DNA of 64,000 bases from CAZFDT01 sp964518335 (GTDB lineage: Bacteria > Planctomycetota > Phycisphaerae > Phycisphaerales > Phycisphaeraceae), in assembly GCA_964518335.1 (NCBI GenBank), contig CAZFDT010000023.1, forward strand, positions 1-64,000. The letters run 5' to 3'. Both the position numbers and the translations under genes were made by a program. The notes beneath the pieces were generated by a model, which did not search any database, had not been told where the DNA came from, and saw only the letters and a program-made list of their open reading frames with translations. Positions 17,065-25,592 of this stretch are shown here, piece after piece (positions within the stretch are counted from its first letter, which is position 1; each line of letters starts with the position of its first letter).

Positions 17065-18222
17065 CTATTTCGGTGGGGTGGCGCCGCCGCTGGTGTCCAC
17101 GTCCGGCTGATCGAGTTCGGTGCGGCCGATCTTGCCTCCGGCGCGGCGGACCTTCTCGACGATGGCCTCGGAGTTGCGGCTCTTGTCGATCATCTCCTCG
17201 ACATCGATGACGCCGTTGGAGTAGAGGTCCCAGAGGTGGTCGTCCAGAAGCTGCATGCCGAAGCGCTTGCCGGTCTGGATGGCCGAGTCGATGCGGAAGG
17301 TCTTGTTCTCGCGGATGAGGTTGGCGATGGCGGGGGTGACGACCATGAACTCGTAGGCGGCGACCATGCCCTTGCGGTCGATGCGGGGCAGCAACTGCTG
17401 GGAGAGGCAGGCCATGAGCGAGGTGGCGAGCTGGATGCGGATCTGGGCCTGCTGGTTGGTGGGGAAGGCGTCGATGACGCGGTTGATGGTGCCCGAGGCG
17501 GAGTTGGTGTGCAGGGTGCCGAACACCAGGTGGCCGGTCTCGGCGGCGCGGATGGCGGCCTCGATGGTCTCCAGGTCGCGCATTTCACCGACGAGGACCA
17601 CGTCCGGGTCCATACGCAGGGCGCGGCGGAGGGCCTCGGCGAAGCTGGGTACGTCAGCGCCGACCTCGCGCTGGTTGACGATGCTCTTCTTGTGCGGCTG
17701 GTAATACTCGATCGGGTCCTCGATCGTGATGATGTGGCGATCGAGGGTCATGTTGACCTCGTCGATCATGGTGGCGAGGGTGGTGGTCTTACCCGAGCCG
17801 GTGGGTCCTGTGACGAGGAAGAGGCCGCGGGGTCGGCGGATGAGTTCCTTGACGATGTCGGGCAGTCCGATCTGATCGAAGGACAGCAGCTTGTTGGGAA
17901 TGCGGCGGAGGACGAGCGCGACGTTGCCCTTCTGCTTGAAGATGGCGACGCGGAAGCGAGCGGAGTTTTCGACGTCGTTCTGATCGCCGTAGGCGAAGCC
18001 GAAGTCGGCGCCCATTTCCTCCTGCAACTCGTTCTGAGAGCGTTCGGGGGCGATGGCCTTCATCAGCGCGGTGGTGTCGGCGGGCTCGAGGACTTTGGTC
18101 TTGAGCTCGACCAGCCGCCCTCGCATTCGCACGGTCGGTGGCTTGCCCACCGTCAGGTGCAGGTCGCTGGCGCCCTGCTTGATGACGGTGTCGAGCAGAC
18201 GGTCAATGTGAATCGTGGACAT
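17065..18222 (-). CDS. pilT: Twitching-motility retraction ATPase PilT
   Basis: A 385-residue PilT-type ATPase. ATG 18222 (MSTIHIDRLLDTVIKQGASD) has GGAGTGA just upstream; the longer open frame runs into a repeat. Walker A GPTGSGKT is at 139-146 (Lys145), with Asp box TIEDPIEYY, Walker B DVVLVGEMRDLET and His box GHLVFGTLHTNSA. The AIRAAETGH segment is typical of PilT rather than PilB, and there is no zinc tetracysteine. PilT depolymerises type IV pili, so this operon probably builds a retractile pilus and not only a secretion pseudopilus. Confidence 0.95.
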   Translation of the reverse strand: MSTIHIDRLLDTVIKQGASDLHLTVGKPPTVRMRGRLVELKTKVLEPADTTALMKAIAPERSQNELQEEMGADFGFAYGDQNDVENSARFRVAIFKQKGNVALVLRRIPNKLLSFDQIGLPDIVKELIRRPRGLFLVTGPTGSGKTTTLATMIDEVNMTLDRHIITIEDPIEYYQPHKKSIVNQREVGADVPSFAEALRRALRMDPDVVLVGEMRDLETIEAAIRAAETGHLVFGTLHTNSASGTINRVIDAFPTNQQAQIRIQLATSLMACLSQQLLPRIDRKGMVAAYEFMVVTPAIANLIRENKTFRIDSAIQTGKRFGMQLLDDHLWDLYSNGVIDVEEMIDKSRNSEAIVEKVRRAGGKIGRTELDQPDVDTSGGATPPK

Positions 18223-18233
18223 CAGGTCACTCC

Positions 18234-18330
18234 AATGCAAAATGCAAAATGAAAAAGGCAAAATGGGCGGAACGACGCGATGCCTTCATTCTGCTTTCTT
18301 CATTTTGCATTTTGCCTTTTGCACTTTGAC
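18234..18330. repeat. Short-tandem hairpin element D (AATGCAAAATGCAAAATG / CATTTTGCATTTTGC)
   Basis: The left arm (18234-18265) is AATGCAAAATGCAAAATG followed by AAAAAGGCAAAATG. The right arm (18287-18330) is its near-complement (CATTCTGCTTTCTTCATT then TTGCATTTTGCC), with a 21-base GC-rich spacer. About 25 of the first 29 arm positions pair. It lies between pilB2 and pilT, ending just before the pilT ribosome site, and shares arm sequence with element C. Confidence 0.8.
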
Positions 18331-18338
18331 TTCCGCCG

Positions 18339-20114
18339 TCACGCCGCGGCGTGGGGCTCTTCTTCCTCCGTGACATCGACCATGCCCGACACCTGGGTGA
18401 TGCGGGCGATTTCGTCGAGGGTGGTCTGGCCGTCGAGGATCTTGAGCTTGCCGTCGCCCAGGAGGTTTCGCATGCCCGAGGCGATGGCCGCAGCGCGGAG
18501 CTTGTTCACCGGCGAGCGCTTGAACGCCAGCTCGCGCAGCTCGCTGTTCATGATCATCAGCTCGTAGATGCCGCGACGGCCGCGGTAGCCGGTGTTGGAG
18601 CACTTGGTGCAGCCGACGGCGCGGTAGATCGTCTTGTCAACGATCTCATCGGGGGAGAACCCGCACAGCCGCACCAGCTTGGGGTTGGCGTGGGTTTCCG
18701 GCTCCTTGCAGTGCTCGCAGAGGATGCGCACCAGTCGCTGGGCGAGGACAGCCTGAATGGAACTGGCCACCAGGAAGGGCTTGATGCCCATGTCGATGAG
18801 TCGCGTGATCGCCGAGGGCGCGTCGTTGGTGTGCAGAGTCGAGAAGACCAGGTGTCCGGTCAGCGCCGCCTGAACGGCGACGTCGCCGACCTCGCGGTCA
18901 CGGATTTCACCGACGAGGATGATGTTGGGCGCCTGGCGCAGCATGGCGCGGAGGATTTTCTGGAAGCTCAGGCCGATCTGTTCGTTGACCTGGCACTGGT
19001 TGATGCCCTTGAAGTTGTATTCGACGGGGTCCTCGGCGGTGATGATCTTGACGTCGGGCCTGTTGAGCACGTCCAGGGCGGTGTAGAGGGTGGTGGTTTT
19101 ACCGCTGCCGGTGGGGCCGGTGACGAGGAAGATGCCGTTGGGCCTGCGGATGATGTTGTTGAAGATTTCGAGGGTATCCTCGCGCATGCCCAGGTTGCGC
19201 AGGCCGATGCGTGCCGAGTCGGGCCGGAGGATACGCAGGACGACGCTTTCGCCGTGATAGGCTGGGCAGGCCGAGACGCGGAAGTCGATCTGCTCGTCGC
19301 CGACCTTCATTTTGATGCGGCCGTCCTGCGGGACGCGCTTTTCCTCGACCTTCATGCCGCTCATGATCTTGAGGCGGGCGATGACGGCCGACTGCGTGCG
19401 CTTGGGGATGCGGTCGCGTTCGTGGCAGACGCCGTCGATGCGGTAGCGCAGGCGCACACGATCGGCGAAGGGCTCGATGTGAATGTCGCTGGCGCGGGTG
19501 ACCACGGCCTCCTGAATGATCTGATGCACCAGGCGGATGATGGGGGCGGCCTCGGCGTCGTCGGCGTCGCCCGTCTTCATCTCCTCGGGCGTCTTGTCGA
19601 TCGTCAGGCCCTTGACGTCCATCGACGCGCCGCGGTCGGTGCTCATCTGCCGCACCGTCTCGTCGATCGAGGCGCGGGTCTCGCTGAGCATCTGCTCGAT
19701 GTATTCCTTGATCTTCGACCGCGCCGCGATCGCCGTGTCGATCGGACAGTTGAGGCGGAACTGCAGCGTGTCGAGCGTCTCCAGGTCCATCGGGTCGTGG
19801 ATGATGACCTTCAGACGGTTGCCCTCCTTGGCCAGCGGGAGGACCAGATATTTCTTGATGAGGTCGGTGGGGATGAGCTTGAGGTTCTCTTTGTTCATCG
19901 CCCCCGGCTGCTCCAGGTCGATGAACTCCATGTCGTACTGGTAGGCCAGCGCCTTGGCCACGTCGTTGGGGCTGACGTAACCGAGCTCGACGAGCGTTTC
20001 GCCGATGCGCTTGCGGGCGCCCTGGGCGATCTTGAGGGCCTCGTCGATCTGCTGCGGGGTGACCTTGCCCCAACGGATGAGAATCTCACCGATCTGTTTG
20101 CGCTTGCGACCCAT
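18339..20114 (-). CDS. Type IV pilus/T2SS extension ATPase PilB/GspE (copy 2)
   Basis: A 591-residue second PilB/GspE ATPase. ATG 20114 (MGRKRKQIGEILIRWGK) has GAGGT about five bases upstream. It has an MshEN-type N-terminal domain (about 5-150), an inserted acidic segment near 185-200, Walker A GPTGSGKT with Lys339, an Asp box AEDPVEYNF, Walker B NIILVGEIRDREV and a His box GHLVFSTLHTNDAP. A zinc tetracysteine follows (CEHC ... CTKC). The N-terminal domain differs from copy 1 much more than the core does. As the first gene of the operon it may serve a second machine or an alternate power state. Confidence 0.95.
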   Translation of the reverse strand: MGRKRKQIGEILIRWGKVTPQQIDEALKIAQGARKRIGETLVELGYVSPNDVAKALAYQYDMEFIDLEQPGAMNKENLKLIPTDLIKKYLVLPLAKEGNRLKVIIHDPMDLETLDTLQFRLNCPIDTAIAARSKIKEYIEQMLSETRASIDETVRQMSTDRGASMDVKGLTIDKTPEEMKTGDADDAEAAPIIRLVHQIIQEAVVTRASDIHIEPFADRVRLRYRIDGVCHERDRIPKRTQSAVIARLKIMSGMKVEEKRVPQDGRIKMKVGDEQIDFRVSACPAYHGESVVLRILRPDSARIGLRNLGMREDTLEIFNNIIRRPNGIFLVTGPTGSGKTTTLYTALDVLNRPDVKIITAEDPVEYNFKGINQCQVNEQIGLSFQKILRAMLRQAPNIILVGEIRDREVGDVAVQAALTGHLVFSTLHTNDAPSAITRLIDMGIKPFLVASSIQAVLAQRLVRILCEHCKEPETHANPKLVRLCGFSPDEIVDKTIYRAVGCTKCSNTGYRGRRGIYELMIMNSELRELAFKRSPVNKLRAAAIASGMRNLLGDGKLKILDGQTTLDEIARITQVSGMVDVTEEEEPHAAA

Positions 20115-20246
20115 GTGACCTCGGGGATTGGACCAGGCGGGCAGGACGGCACGGCGGGGGGACTGCCTGTGGTGATTATGGTTCGCATCGGGCGATTCGG
20201 CAACTCCCGGCGCAGACTTTGCCCATCTTCCCCGGCGGGGTTTGGT

Positions 20247-20252
20247 TATCAT
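20247..20252 (+). promoter_or_regulatory. -10 box (TATCAT) six bases before the start of the WHy-domain lipoprotein gene
   Basis: TATCAT is followed by GCACCC and ATG 20259. There is no ribosome site. It fits the TAnnnT plus 5-8 bases plus ATG pattern seen at 1027, 36469, 37700, 40166 and 42931. Confidence 0.5.
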
Positions 20253-20258
20253 GCACCC

Positions 20259-20723
20259 ATGCGCCACTGCAGCGTCATCGTCGGGGCAGCTCTGGTCCTG
20301 GCCGTCGGGTGCTCGATCCGCCCGCCGCGATACCACCACGTGACGACCCCGGCCGCCGAGGTCAAGTCCGTGGCGGTCACGCAGGTGTCCGACGAGGGCG
20401 CCCGCGTCGAGGTGACGGTGGAGCTGCACAACACCAACAAGCTGGCGCTTCCCCTGCGGGTGAGCCGCTATTCGCTGAGCATCGAGTCGATCGGGCAGAC
20501 GCGGCTGACCGACCTGCCCCCGGTGACGATCCCCGCCGGCGGATCGCGGACGATGGTGGTGCCGGCGGCCATCGCCACCGATGGACAGCCGCTGCAGGGC
20601 CTGGGCTACACGTTCGAGGGCACCGTGACCTACGAGCCGCCGGGCGAGATCCGCAAGGTGATGACCGAGTCGGGCGTGCCTTTGCCCAGCGCCGCGTTTC
20701 GCGGGCAGGGGACGCTGCAGTAG
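20259..20723 (+). CDS. Lipoprotein with LEA14/WHy-like domain
   Basis: A 154-residue protein starting MRHCSVIVGAALVLAVGC; Cys18 follows AVG, a weak but plausible lipidation site. The mature domain (about 30-150) alternates strands in the pattern of LEA14/WHy domains: VEVTVELHNTNKLALPLRV and later LPPVTIPAGGS. These domains occur in envelope lipoproteins without catalytic activity. It is divergent from the pilB2 operon. The start sits six bases after a TATCAT box. It ends at the left edge of the repeat-flanked four-helix-bundle element. Confidence 0.7.
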   Translation: MRHCSVIVGAALVLAVGCSIRPPRYHHVTTPAAEVKSVAVTQVSDEGARVEVTVELHNTNKLALPLRVSRYSLSIESIGQTRLTDLPPVTIPAGGSRTMVVPAAIATDGQPLQGLGYTFEGTVTYEPPGEIRKVMTESGVPLPSAAFRGQGTLQ

Positions 20724-20776
20724 GCTGGGGGTGTCTGGGTGTCTGGGGGTCTGGTGTCCAGGTGGTCTGGTGGGCT
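20724..20776. repeat. Left arm of element E (GTCTGG repeats)
   Basis: Imperfect repeats of GGTGTCTGGGTGTCTGG and GGTCTGGTG fill this stretch, starting at the stop of the lipoprotein gene. The complementary arm lies at 21209-21293, so the two arms enclose the four-helix-bundle gene. Confidence 0.8.
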
Positions 20777-20782
20777 TGTGAG

Positions 20783-21283
20783 TTGACATTGAGTAGAGAC
20801 CGATTCAGTCTGGATGAGTTCGATCTCTATGTGGCGGCACGAGCGTTTCGTCGCCGCGTGTATGAGATGACGCGCATGCTGCCCGTCGGTGAGCGCTACA
20901 ACCTGGTCAGCCAGATGCAGCGCGCCGCGTTGTCGGTCACCAACAACCTCGCGGAGGGCCATGGAAGGTGGCGATGCCAGGACTTCATGCGATTCCGCCG
21001 CATCAGCCGGGGATCGGTGTCCGAGTTGCTGGACGACTTCAACGCGTGCGATGACGAAGGATATGCTGCAGCAGCAGACGTGGAGCCCCTCCGCTGTGAG
21101 GCGCGGGAACTGATCAACCGAATCAACAGCTACATCGCCTACCTGGAACGACGACAGCAGCACGAGGACCAACAAGCCAAAGCGCGACGCCGCCAACCCC
21201 ACCCCCTGCGAACCACCAGACTACCAGACTACCAGACCACCAGACCACCAGACCACCAGACCACCAGACCACTAGGCCACTAG
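20783..21283 (+). CDS. Four-helix-bundle protein, S23/Avd-like, inside repeat element E
   Basis: A member of the four-helix-bundle family first known from 23S rRNA intervening sequences (TIGR02436), related to the Avd accessory protein of diversity-generating retroelements. Family segments visible in order: DEFDLYVAARAFRRRVYEMT, LVSQMQRAALSVTNNLAEGH, FMRFRRISRGSVSELLDDF and REINRINSYIAYLE-like LINRINSYIAYLE. The core is about 115 residues and then a tail (from about 138) is translated repeat arm (TTRPPDHQ units). There is no ATG at the front; TTG 20783 or TTG 20789 is the likely start. Arms on both sides make it look like the cargo of a mobile element. The function is unknown; nucleic-acid binding is known for Avd. 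Confidence 0.75.
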   Translation: MTLSRDRFSLDEFDLYVAARAFRRRVYEMTRMLPVGERYNLVSQMQRAALSVTNNLAEGHGRWRCQDFMRFRRISRGSVSELLDDFNACDDEGYAAAADVEPLRCEARELINRINSYIAYLERRQQHEDQQAKARRRQPHPLRTTRLPDYQTTRPPDHQTTRPLGH

Positions 21284-21293
21284 GCCACCCAAC
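21209..21293. repeat. Right arm of element E (CCAGAC repeats) abutting nadB
   Basis: Tandem CCAGACTA and CCAGACCA units, then CTAGGCCA units, complementary to the GTCTGGTGG repeats at 20724-20776. The arm forms the 3' end of the four-helix-bundle ORF and ends a few bases before the nadB ATG at 21301. Confidence 0.85.
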
Positions 21294-21300
21294 CGCCACC

Positions 21301-22983
21301 ATGCACCATCTATTCGACGAACGCCGCTACCTGATCCCGTTCCGCGCGACGCTGTTGCCGCAGATATTCACCGACGTGCTGGTGATCGGCGAAGGCGTGG
21401 CGGGGCTGCGGGCGGCGCTGGCGGCGGCCGAGCACAGCGACGTGATCGTCTGCAGCAAGGGCACGGTGAAGCAGTCGGCCACGTTCTGGGCCCAAGGCGG
21501 GATCGCCGCGGTGGTGGACGACGCCCAGGGCGACTCGCTGGAGCAGCACATCAAGGACACGCTGGTGGCGGGGGCGGACCTGTGCGATGAGCCGATCGTG
21601 CGCGAGGTAGTGGAGCAGGGCCCGCCGCGGATTCGGGAGCTGATCGACTGGGGCATGCCCTTCGATCGGACCGGTGGCAGTTCGGCGCTGGCGCTGGGCA
21701 AGGAAGGGGGGCACTCGCACTTTCGCATTCTGCACGCCGACGGCGACCAGACGGGCAAGGCGCTGGCGATCACGCTGCGCGCGCGGGCGAAGGCCCACGA
21801 GAAGATTCGCCTCTTCGAGGAGTGCTTTGTTCTCGACCTGATCACGATCGCCGGGACCAACGACTCGGGCGGCCGGTGCATCGGGGCGATCACGCACCAT
21901 CCCAAGTACGGGCTGCAGGTGATCTGGTCGTATGCGACGATCCTGGCCAGCGGCGGGGCGGGTCAGGTGTATCGCGAATCGACCAACCCCGGCGTGGCGA
22001 CGGGCGACGGCATCGCCATGGCCTATCGCGCCGGCGCCGAGCTGGCCGACATGGCGTTCATGCAGTTCCACCCGACGACGCTCTACATCGCCGGTGCTCA
22101 TCGCTCGCTCATCACCGAGGCGGTGCGCGGCGAAGGGGCGCACCTGATCGACCGCAGCGGCCATCGCTTCATGGGCGACTACGACGCCCGACTGGAACTG
22201 GCCCCGCGCGACATTGTCTCGCGCGCGATTCTCGCCCAGATGGCCAAGACCAATCACACGCACGTCTATCTCGACTGCCGCCACATCGGCACGCAGCGGT
22301 TCGCCGAGCGGTTCCCGGCGATCTTCGAGCTGCTGCGAAAGTTCGACATCGACCCCGGCAAGACGCCCGTGCCCATCCAGCCGGCGGCCCACTACATGAT
22401 CGGCGGCGTACTGACCGATGCGGTCGGCCGCACCAATATCACCGGACTTTACGCCTGCGGCGAGGCGAGTTGCACGGGCCTGCACGGCGCCAATCGCCTG
22501 GCGTCCAACAGCCTGCTCGAAGGGCTTGTCCTGGGCGAGATCGCCGGCCGCATCTGCCGCGAGGCCGTCCAGCCCGCCGGCCGATCACCCGTCAAGATCA
22601 TCTCCGACATCCGCCCCAGCGAACGCTCCGAACTGGACCTCAGCGACGTGCGGTCGAGCCTACGCAGCGTCATGTGGCGCCACGTGGGCATCGAGCGTGT
22701 CGGCCAGCGCCTGGAGGAGGTCGCCGAGATGTTCGACTTCTGGGCCCGCTACACTCTCGACAAGATCTTTGATGACCGCACCGGCTGGGAGACGCAGAAC
22801 CTGCTCACCGTCGGCGCCCTGATCACCCGCGCCGCCCTCTGGCGACAGGAAAGCCGCGGGACCCACTACCGGCTGGACCACCCCGAAACCTCGGCCGACT
22901 TTCACGCCCACGACGTGTGGGTCAAGTGCAACGACACACCGACGTTGCGGCCCGTGACCGAGGCCGCGTCGGCGGTCCGTTGA
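21301..22983 (+). CDS. nadB: L-aspartate oxidase NadB
   Basis: A 560-residue flavoprotein that oxidises L-aspartate to iminoaspartate, the first step of de novo NAD synthesis. The FAD-binding GxGxxG occurs as VIGEGVAGLRAALAA near 27-42. Family signatures are SATFWAQGGIAA (near 59-70), HSHFRILHADGDQTGKAL (near 139), FMQFHPTTL and ACGEASCTGLHGANRLASN (near 386). A helical C-terminal domain follows. The partner nadA is not in the window. The start codon follows directly on repeat element E with no ribosome site, so its expression may depend on the hairpin or a promoter inside it. Confidence 0.95.
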   Translation: MHHLFDERRYLIPFRATLLPQIFTDVLVIGEGVAGLRAALAAAEHSDVIVCSKGTVKQSATFWAQGGIAAVVDDAQGDSLEQHIKDTLVAGADLCDEPIVREVVEQGPPRIRELIDWGMPFDRTGGSSALALGKEGGHSHFRILHADGDQTGKALAITLRARAKAHEKIRLFEECFVLDLITIAGTNDSGGRCIGAITHHPKYGLQVIWSYATILASGGAGQVYRESTNPGVATGDGIAMAYRAGAELADMAFMQFHPTTLYIAGAHRSLITEAVRGEGAHLIDRSGHRFMGDYDARLELAPRDIVSRAILAQMAKTNHTHVYLDCRHIGTQRFAERFPAIFELLRKFDIDPGKTPVPIQPAAHYMIGGVLTDAVGRTNITGLYACGEASCTGLHGANRLASNSLLEGLVLGEIAGRICREAVQPAGRSPVKIISDIRPSERSELDLSDVRSSLRSVMWRHVGIERVGQRLEEVAEMFDFWARYTLDKIFDDRTGWETQNLLTVGALITRAALWRQESRGTHYRLDHPETSADFHAHDVWVKCNDTPTLRPVTEAASAVR

Positions 22984-22992
22984 GGCGGCGCG

Positions 22993-24138
22993 ATGTTCGG
23001 CCCCTGGCCCCTGCTGCTCGAACCGCGATGTGCCGCTCTGGTCCAGGCGGCGGCGGCGATCGATCCGACCAGCGCGGCCGACCTGGAACGCTTGCGGCGA
23101 GACTGGCCCCCGGACGTGGCGTGGTGCGCGGTCGAGCTGGCCATTGCGCGGCGGAAGGCGGCGGGGAAACTCGACGAGCCCGAAGCGCTGATCGCCGACG
23201 TGCCGGGCGTCGAGCAGGCGACCAGCAGCGACGTGGCGGCGCATAAGGCCCAACGTTTCGCGGGCTGCCAACGAGTCATCGACCTGTGCTGCGGGATCGG
23301 CGGCGACACGATCGCGCTGTCGCGCGTGTGCGAGGCTGTTGCAGTGGACCGCGATCCCGTCCGGGCGTGGATGGCGCGGCATAACGCCAGGGGACGCTGC
23401 CGCGCCGTCGTCGCCGACGTCACCACGCTGTGCCTGCGCGACGTGCCGTTTCACATCGATCCCGACCGCCGCCCCGGCGGCCTGCGCAGTTTCCGCATCG
23501 AGGACGCCGTGCCCGGCCCGACTTTCCTGCGCCACCTCGTCCTGCGGCAGCGGCCGGGCGTCGGCGGCGCGTTCAAGCTCCCGCCCGGCGTGCCGTTCGA
23601 CGACCTGCCGGAAACCGGCGAGATCGAGATCATCAGCCGTCGCGGCCGGCTCGTGCAGGCGGTGCTCTGGTGCGGCAGTCTCGTTCGTCACGAGCGCAGC
23701 GCCACGCGGTTTCCCGGCGGCGAGACGATCGTGGGCACGCCGAACGATCCTCCCCTCGACGAGCCGGGGCGTTACGTGTTCACCGTCGATCCCGCTGCCG
23801 AGCGGGCCGAGCTGCTGCACGTGCTGTGCGATCGACATAGCATCGCCGCGGTCCACCCGGCCCTGGGCCTGCTCACCGCCGACCACGCCATTGACGATGC
23901 GTGGTTGACGCCCTTCGAGTTGATCGAGCGTTTACCGTACCGCACGAAGAAGCTCCGCGAGTGGCTGCGCGCCCACGACGCCGGCATCGTCGAGGTCAAG
24001 ACGCGCGGCGGCGTGGTGAATCCCGACACGGTGCAGCGAGAGCTCCGCGGTCAAGGCACGACACCGTTCACCGTGTTCGTCCTGCGCATCGATCGGCAGG
24101 TCGAGGCGTGGATCACTCGGAGAGTCTCGACACGGTAA
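22993..24138 (+). CDS. Class I SAM-dependent methyltransferase, THUMP-like
   Basis: A 381-residue protein. Motif I is VIDLCCGIGGDTIALSR at about 95-110, followed by the acidic end of strand 2 (AVAVDRDPVRAWMARHN). The C-terminal part carries the THUMP-like region seen in this class (LTPFELIERLPYRTKKLREW and VEVKTRGGVVNPDTVQREL). Proteins of this type are annotated as class I methyltransferases with a THUMP-like domain; the substrate, probably RNA, is not established. It lies nine bases after nadB, so probably co-transcribed, and overlaps the convergent gene by 26 bases. Confidence 0.8.
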   Translation: MFGPWPLLLEPRCAALVQAAAAIDPTSAADLERLRRDWPPDVAWCAVELAIARRKAAGKLDEPEALIADVPGVEQATSSDVAAHKAQRFAGCQRVIDLCCGIGGDTIALSRVCEAVAVDRDPVRAWMARHNARGRCRAVVADVTTLCLRDVPFHIDPDRRPGGLRSFRIEDAVPGPTFLRHLVLRQRPGVGGAFKLPPGVPFDDLPETGEIEIISRRGRLVQAVLWCGSLVRHERSATRFPGGETIVGTPNDPPLDEPGRYVFTVDPAAERAELLHVLCDRHSIAAVHPALGLLTADHAIDDAWLTPFELIERLPYRTKKLREWLRAHDAGIVEVKTRGGVVNPDTVQRELRGQGTTPFTVFVLRIDRQVEAWITRRVSTR

Positions 24139-24841
24139 GCGTCGCGCTGTATTTGGTCGAGTCGTACCCTTCGCCGTGGTCGCGGTCCTCGTGATGGGCA
24201 ACGATCAGGCACGTCGTTCCCACCGGCAGCGGGAATGCCGCACGCCCTTGCTCGTCGGTCATCCGCTCGTGCTCCTCGTCGAAGCCCTCCTTAAGCGTCG
24301 TCCCGCGCGGAATGCACGACACGCGATGGTTGGCCAGCGGCCTGCCCTTGAACAGCAGCGTCACCTCGCCGTCCCGACCCGGCACAAGCTCCATCACGTG
24401 ACCCAGCGGCGCCTCCGACAACTCTCGCCCACTGCCGGCAGTCGCCCCCACCGTCACGTACGTCTTGGCGCTTTTGATCGATCGCTTGGGCGCATACGTC
24501 ACCACTTTGTCCGACGTGGACGCCACCGTCCACACCCCCGACTGGTCGGGCGCCACCGTCAGCGTCCACCACGTCGCCTCGCCTTCGCCGGTGCGCTGGA
24601 GCTGCGGCTTCAGGTCGCGCCCGCTCCGGTCCGGCGCGATCAACTGCAGCGTCGAGCTGTCCAGATCGACCAGGCCCATGATCTTGAAATCGCGATGGTC
24701 GTTGCCGTGGTTTCCGAGCTTGAGGTCGATGCGGACCGGTTTGCCTGGCGCGACGGCGGGGCGGTCGGTTTCGACCCAACTGTCGTGGGCAAGCGTGGGG
24801 GAGGACAACAGCAGCACGATAAGGGGGATGTGGTGTTTCAT
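24113..24841 (-). CDS. DUF4198-type exported protein (possible metal-uptake surface protein)
   Basis: A 242-residue protein with a signal peptide MKHHIPLIVLLLSSPTLAHD (cleavage after LAH or TLA). The mature start HDSWVETDRPAVAPGKPV and the later beta-sandwich (GEVTLLFKGRPLANHRV near 158) match DUF4198 proteins, some of which sit beside nickel/cobalt uptake systems (NikK/NikM-like). The His at the mature N-terminus is typical. Its ATG overlaps the stop of the upstream pseudopilin gene (ATGA). Metal binding is inferred from family and neighbours only. Confidence 0.75.
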   Translation of the reverse strand: MKHHIPLIVLLLSSPTLAHDSWVETDRPAVAPGKPVRIDLKLGNHGNDHRDFKIMGLVDLDSSTLQLIAPDRSGRDLKPQLQRTGEGEATWWTLTVAPDQSGVWTVASTSDKVVTYAPKRSIKSAKTYVTVGATAGSGRELSEAPLGHVMELVPGRDGEVTLLFKGRPLANHRVSCIPRGTTLKEGFDEEHERMTDEQGRAAFPLPVGTTCLIVAHHEDRDHGEGYDSTKYSATLTVSRLSE

Positions 24842-25560
24842 TGGAGGTCCCAAAGCTGGTCGCGGTAGTCGGGGGATGCCGGGTCGGTCACGCCGACGCC
24901 GGTCCACGGGTAGGGTGCGGGGGGATAGAACGGCAGGTCGCGTCGCAGCGTGGCGGCGTGGCCATCGACGAAGCCGACGTTGGCGCGCTGGTTGTGGCGT
25001 GGGTTGGGCCTGCCGATGCCGGGGTTGGTCGCGCGCGACGGGGGCATGACGTGCGTGCTGAGGATCGGCGTGCCGCTGTCGTTGACGCCCGCGTCGCACA
25101 GGGCGACGGTGTCGCTGGGCCGACGCACGCTCGACAGACGCGCGCCGTTGAGGCTGGCGCTGACGCCGAAGCCCGCCTCGGCGTCGGGCCGCGCGTTGAC
25201 CGGGCAGTGCCAGATCTGGCCGGAATCGACGTCGCTGTTGTTCCTGCCACGCAGCGTGTAGGGCAACAGCAGCTCTTTGCGGTCGATCGCCACACCGGTG
25301 GGCGACTGGGCGGCGGGAATATACGTCACCCAGCGCTCGCGGAGATCGTCCTGGGCGTACATCAGGCACGCCACGGACAGCAGCCGGGCGTTGGACAGGC
25401 AGACGGCCGCGCGGCCGGCGTCGCGCGACTTGCCCAGGGCCGGAAGCAGAATGCTCGTGAGCATCGTCACGATGGCGATGACGACGAGAAGCTCGATGAG
25501 ACTGAACCCATCGACGCCCGCGCGGCGCAGCGGCCGCGCCAGGGGCGCAGGTGCAAACAT
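24838..25560 (-). CDS. H-X9-DG type prepilin-like protein
   Basis: A 240-residue protein. A basic leader ending GVDG is followed by FSLIELLVVIAIVTMLTSIL, a class III prepilin site with Glu at +5. Near the C-terminus HNQRANVGFVDGH fits the H-X9-DG motif that defines a large pseudopilin-like family mostly found in Planctomycetota, Verrucomicrobiota and Lentisphaerota. ATG 25560 has GGAGA about nine bases upstream. These proteins are thought to be processed by prepilin peptidase; their role is unknown. Here it sits between a Cys-rich membrane protein and a DUF4198 protein. Confidence 0.9.
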   Translation of the reverse strand: MFAPAPLARPLRRAGVDGFSLIELLVVIAIVTMLTSILLPALGKSRDAGRAAVCLSNARLLSVACLMYAQDDLRERWVTYIPAAQSPTGVAIDRKELLLPYTLRGRNNSDVDSGQIWHCPVNARPDAEAGFGVSASLNGARLSSVRRPSDTVALCDAGVNDSGTPILSTHVMPPSRATNPGIGRPNPRHNQRANVGFVDGHAATLRRDLPFYPPAPYPWTGVGVTDPASPDYRDQLWDLQ

Positions 25561-25592
25561 GATGCAGGTCTCCGTGTGTGTGCGTGGAACGA

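Noticed and set aside
20115..20789. N-terminal extension of the second PilB ATPase
   Set aside because: The open frame continues through the divergent lipoprotein gene and the repeat; ATG 20114 has a ribosome site and a family-like N-terminus.
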